Below are positions 34,398 through 37,128 of a stretch of 37,128 nucleotides of DNA, one piece after another. Under the pieces are notes generated by a model. It worked only from the letters and a program-made list of their open reading frames with translations. It was not told the DNA's origin and did no database searches. The stretch spans positions 1 to 37,128 of the forward strand of contig JALONU010000038.1 of NCBI GenBank assembly GCA_025454775.1. Reading direction: 5' to 3'. Positions within the stretch are counted from its first letter, which is position 1, and every line of letters begins with the position of its first letter. A program made the translations under genes and the position numbers. This stretch comes from Bacteroidales bacterium (GTDB lineage: Bacteria > Bacteroidota > Bacteroidia > Bacteroidales > VadinHA17).

Positions 34398-35729
34398 TTA
34401 TAATAGTTTACTGGCTAGTTCGGCGAGGAAGCTTCTTTCTCCCTTCACGAGGTTTACATGCGCAAATATATCCTGTTTCTTCATCTTGTCGGACAGGTAA
34501 CTGAGACCGTTTGATGCAGTGTCGAGGTAAGGTGAGTCAATCTGTTCGATGTCGCCCGTGAAGACCATTTTTGTTCCCTCTCCCGCGCGGGTAATTATCG
34601 TTTTTATCTCGTGCGGGGTCAGGTTCTGGGCCTCGTCGACGATGAAAAAGATGCTGGAAAGGCTTCTTCCCCTGATATATGCAAGCGGTGTTATAACAAG
34701 CTTTTCCTCCTTCACCATGTCGTTGATACGTATGAATTCCGGGCTCTGGTGACTGAATTTATGTTTGATTACTGTAAGATTGTCGTACAGCGGCTGCATA
34801 TAGGGATCCATTTTTTCCTTTACGTCTCCCGGAAGGAAGCCCAGGTCGCGGTTGGCGAGAGGGACGATGGGCCTTGCCAGGAAGATCTGCTTGTACCTTT
34901 TATGCTGTGCCAGCGCTGCTGCAAGGGCCAGGAGGGTTTTTCCCGTTCCTGCCTTACCGGTGAGGGAGACAAGCTGGATATCGGGATTAGCGAGGGCTTC
35001 CAGTGCGAAAGTCTGCTCCGCGTTCCTCGGGTCGATGCCGTAGGTGGTTTGTTTTATTACCCTGTTAAGGTTCCTGCTTACAGGGTTATAGTGTGCCAGG
35101 GCGCTCGATCCGTTGTTCTTCATGATGAAAAACTGATGTCCTTTAAGGTCGGGCTCAATTTTAAATTCTTCTGCAGGAACTCCTTCGGGAACCTCGTAAA
35201 GCTTGCTTATCAGCTCCTGGTTCACACCTTCCATTATTTTTATTCCCTTGTAGAGGTCGTCGATATTGGCAACCTTGTCGTTCTCATAGTCCTGTGCAAT
35301 TATCCCGAGCGACTTGGCCTTCATCCGGAGGTTTATGTCCTTCGATATCAGGACTACGGTTTTATCCTTGTTTGAACTGCAAACGTAATCGGCAATTGCC
35401 AGTATCCTGTGGTCGGGGGTGCGTTCAGGGAATGCCACGCTTACCTTTTGTGAAAAATCCTTTGTTTCGATATGAAGGTTGCCTAGGTTTTCCCCGAGAG
35501 GAATGTTGGCGGTAAGGAGCATGTCGCCCGAGAGCTTGTCAAGCTCCCTTGTGAATTCCCTTGCATGGAAGTTGATGAGATCATTCCCCCTCTTGAATTT
35601 ATCAAGCTCTTCGAGGACCACTATAGGTATGATAACATCATTTTCCTCGAAGTTGTAAATGCATTTATAGTCGTGGAGAAGAACGTTGGTATCGATTATG
35701 AATAATTTCCTGTTGTGTTTCTTCGTCAT
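34398..35729 (-). CDS. PhoH family protein with N-terminal PIN domain (PhoH2/YlaK-like)
   Basis: 443 residues joining a PIN ribonuclease domain to a PhoH ATPase. The PIN part (1-150) starts IIDTNVLLHDYKCIYNFEE, with the acidic residues D13, E40/E41 and D106 likely in the active site. The PhoH part has the Walker A motif TGKAGTGKTLLA (257-268) and the Walker B FFIVDEAQNLTP. Proteins of this fusion are thought to be ATP-dependent RNA-unwinding nucleases (PhoH2 type). It is the first gene of a seven-gene minus-strand operon and diverges from folC. I find no good -7 box in its upstream 170 bp. Confidence 0.93.
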   Translation of the reverse strand: MTKKHNRKLFIIDTNVLLHDYKCIYNFEENDVIIPIVVLEELDKFKRGNDLINFHAREFTRELDKLSGDMLLTANIPLGENLGNLHIETKDFSQKVSVAFPERTPDHRILAIADYVCSSNKDKTVVLISKDINLRMKAKSLGIIAQDYENDKVANIDDLYKGIKIMEGVNQELISKLYEVPEGVPAEEFKIEPDLKGHQFFIMKNNGSSALAHYNPVSRNLNRVIKQTTYGIDPRNAEQTFALEALANPDIQLVSLTGKAGTGKTLLALAAALAQHKRYKQIFLARPIVPLANRDLGFLPGDVKEKMDPYMQPLYDNLTVIKHKFSHQSPEFIRINDMVKEEKLVITPLAYIRGRSLSSIFFIVDEAQNLTPHEIKTIITRAGEGTKMVFTGDIEQIDSPYLDTASNGLSYLSDKMKKQDIFAHVNLVKGERSFLAELASKLL

Positions 35730-35815
35730 CCTGTAAATAGTTAAAGTACAATTTGTTACGTTCCGCCGCAGTTTGTATTTTTCAGCCTGTAAAATTAACT
35801 AAATTATTGCCATAA

Positions 35816-35847
35816 TTTGCAGGCTGTTATTAAACATTGTTAATTTG
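35816..35847 (+). promoter_or_regulatory. Predicted folC promoter
   Basis: TTTG, 20 bp, TTAATTTG (one mismatch to TAnnTTTG). The predicted start near 35854 gives a leader of about 52 nt, longer than the others in this window. Confidence 0.4.
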
Positions 35848-35860
35848 TGAATAAATGATG

Positions 35861-35875
35861 AGGGCGGACTGCCCT
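35861..35875 (+). repeat. Small hairpin in the folC leader
   Basis: AGGGC, a 5-nt loop and GCCCT form a 5-bp GC-rich stem inside the predicted 5' leader. There is no T run after it, so it is not a terminator. It might affect mRNA stability or be chance. Confidence 0.3.
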
Positions 35876-35905
35876 GATCATGAAGCATAATCCCGAAAGA
35901 GACAT

Positions 35906-37128
35906 ATGACTTACGTACAGACCCTGGAATTCCTTTATTCGTGCCTTCCAGCCTACCACCGCATAGGCAGGGCTGCTTACAGGAATAACCTCGATAATAC
36001 AATTGCACTTGACGATTATTTCGGACATCCTCACAGGAATTACACTACCATACATGTTGCCGGGACCAACGGCAAGGGATCAGTATCGCATATGCTCGCA
36101 TCGGTTCTGCAGGAAGCAGGTTGGAAGACCGGACTTTATACATCTCCCCACCTGAAAGACTTCAGGGAGAGGATAAGGGTTAACGGAAGGATGATACCGA
36201 AGCATGAAATTACGGAGTTTGTCAGGAAGCACAGGGAAATCATTGATCAGCTCAAACCTTCATTCTTTGAACTCACTGTCGCCATGGCTTTTGATTATTT
36301 TGCGGCGGCGGGTATTGATGTGGCGGTAGTTGAAGTCGGACTCGGCGGCAGGCTCGACTCCACGAATATAATAAGTCCTGTCCTGTCGGTAATAACAAAT
36401 ATCGGGCACGATCATATGGACCTTCTTGGCGATACGATTGAGAAGGTTGCTGCAGAAAAAGCAGGAATAATTAAGCCCGGCACCCCGGTTGTCATCGGGG
36501 AGACACAGGTGGAAACCAAAGAGCTGTTTCGGGAAAAGGCAGCCTCGTCAGGATCGGAAATATGGTTTGCCGACTGTAATTTCTCATGCGTCCCGGGAGG
36601 GCTGAAAGCCGCGACCACCATGAGGAAATTTACTGTTAATTATTTAACAGAAGGCAGGATATTCAACGGTTCTACTCCCCTGGGCGGTGATTACCAGAAG
36701 AAGAATATTCAGACCCTGTTCCAGGCAGCCATGGTTCTGAAAGACAGGTTCAGGATAAGTGAAAAGAACATCAGTGATGGAATCAGGAAGGTGTTGAGGA
36801 ACACCGGATTACAGGGGAGGTGGCAGATAATTGGAAGGAATCCTCTCATAATCTGCGATACGGGGCACAACAGGGAGGGGCTTGAGTATGTGATGAAGCA
36901 GCTTCAGGGTGTTCCTGCAACGAGGCTTCATATGGTGATAGGTTTTGTGAGCGACAAGGACACATCCTCCATACTCCCGATGTTCCCGCGGAAAGCAGAA
37001 TACTATTTTACCAGGGCATCGGTACTGAGGGCTATGGATGAGAACGTCCTCCGTATGAAGGCAGCTGAATTCGGACTGACCGGTAATAGTTATCATACAG
37101 TAAATGAAGCTCTTGCAGCAGCCAGGGC
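35906..37128 (+). CDS. folC: Bifunctional folylpolyglutamate synthase/dihydrofolate synthase (3' end cut)
   Basis: This gene is not in the ORF track because it runs off the right edge; I translated it from the ATG at 35906 for about 407 residues. FolC adds glutamate to dihydropteroate and to folates. The start MTYVQTLEFLYSCLPAYHRI is typical of Bacteroidetes FolC. The ATP loop HVAGTNGKGSVSHMLA, the YTSPHLKDFRERIRVNG motif, ELTVAMAFDYFA, VVEVGLGGRLDSTNI, NIGHDHMDLLG and the C-terminal-domain motif ICDTGHNREGLEYV are all present. Only the last few tens of residues should be missing. It shares the Mur-ligase fold with murF in this window but is a distinct family. Confidence 0.95.
   Translation, partial: MTYVQTLEFLYSCLPAYHRIGRAAYRNNLDNTIALDDYFGHPHRNYTTIHVAGTNGKGSVSHMLASVLQEAGWKTGLYTSPHLKDFRERIRVNGRMIPKHEITEFVRKHREIIDQLKPSFFELTVAMAFDYFAAAGIDVAVVEVGLGGRLDSTNIISPVLSVITNIGHDHMDLLGDTIEKVAAEKAGIIKPGTPVVIGETQVETKELFREKAASSGSEIWFADCNFSCVPGGLKAATTMRKFTVNYLTEGRIFNGSTPLGGDYQKKNIQTLFQAAMVLKDRFRISEKNISDGIRKVLRNTGLQGRWQIIGRNPLIICDTGHNREGLEYVMKQLQGVPATRLHMVIGFVSDKDTSSILPMFPRKAEYYFTRASVLRAMDENVLRMKAAEFGLTGNSYHTVNEALAAAR

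Noticed and set aside
34611-35375. 254-aa plus-strand ORF
   Set aside because: Entirely antisense to the phoH-family gene; high Cys/Val content and no known motif.
1-37128. Defence system, prophage, IS element, CRISPR array or tRNA genes
   Set aside because: No repeats with regular spacing, transposase/integrase motifs, toxin-antitoxin pairs or tRNA-like sequence were seen; nearly all of the window is occupied by recognisable chromosomal genes.

Overview
The window reads as chromosomal DNA of a Bacteroidota bacterium, most likely from or near the Bacteroidales/Marinilabiliales. The basis is a type IX secretion/gliding locus (porV, porU, a PorP/SprF-like barrel, gldJ), the long Bacteroidetes form of urocanate hydratase, a DUF6452/DUF6048-like pair, the alaS-M23-MerR neighbourhood, and repeated Bacteroidetes-type promoters (-7 TAnnTTTG, sometimes with a TTG-like -33 element about 19 bp upstream). 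Base composition looks moderate throughout. I saw no tRNA, rRNA, CRISPR array, insertion sequence, integrase or phage gene. This is core-genome sequence, not an island.

Left part (1-9.3 kb). The truncated start of a secreted TPR-like protein is followed by a minus-strand group: recR, a PLP aminotransferase, a GT2 glycosyltransferase and a 2-oxoacid dehydrogenase E2. Opposite recR, across a 103-bp divergent promoter region, is a sodium:solute symporter. It runs tail-to-tail into a minus-strand pair of envelope proteins (DUF6452/DUF6048-like). A long-chain acyl-CoA synthetase with its own promoter follows.

Middle (9.4-19.9 kb). alaS (minus) is divergent from a plus-strand run of two paralogous membrane-anchored M23 peptidases, a CapA-like phosphoesterase, a MerR regulator, a Nif3-like metalloprotein and a coiled-coil zinc-ribbon protein. 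The run is closed by a strong intrinsic terminator. hutU stands alone after it and overlaps ispF by 62 bp, tail to tail.

Type IX block (19.4-28.5 kb). ispF, porV and porU are read leftwards; the PorP/SprF-like gene, gldJ and murF are read rightwards from a shared porU/porP control region. The order porV-porU-gldJ-murF is, as I recall it, similar to that in Flavobacterium. The block pairs the outer-membrane sortase and shuttle protein with a motility lipoprotein and a peptidoglycan precursor ligase.

Right part (28.5-37.1 kb). A seven-gene minus-strand operon appears to run phoH, DUF1080 protein, mtaB, inositol monophosphatase, LpxL-like acyltransferase, GT2 glycosyltransferase, membrane metallophosphoesterase, with gaps between -8 and +16 bp. 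It ends one base from the murF stop. Divergent from phoH is folC, cut by the window end and absent from the ORF track.

Several track starts are corrected here because they are TTG/GTG codons or lie upstream of the promoter (E2, recR, symporter, acyl-CoA synthetase, porU, inositol monophosphatase, DUF6452 gene). I found no convincing new defence or mobile system. The points most worth checking are the compact convergent overlaps, very short leaders, tandem M23 paralogs, tandem hairpins near the left edge and a probable frameshift in the first gene.
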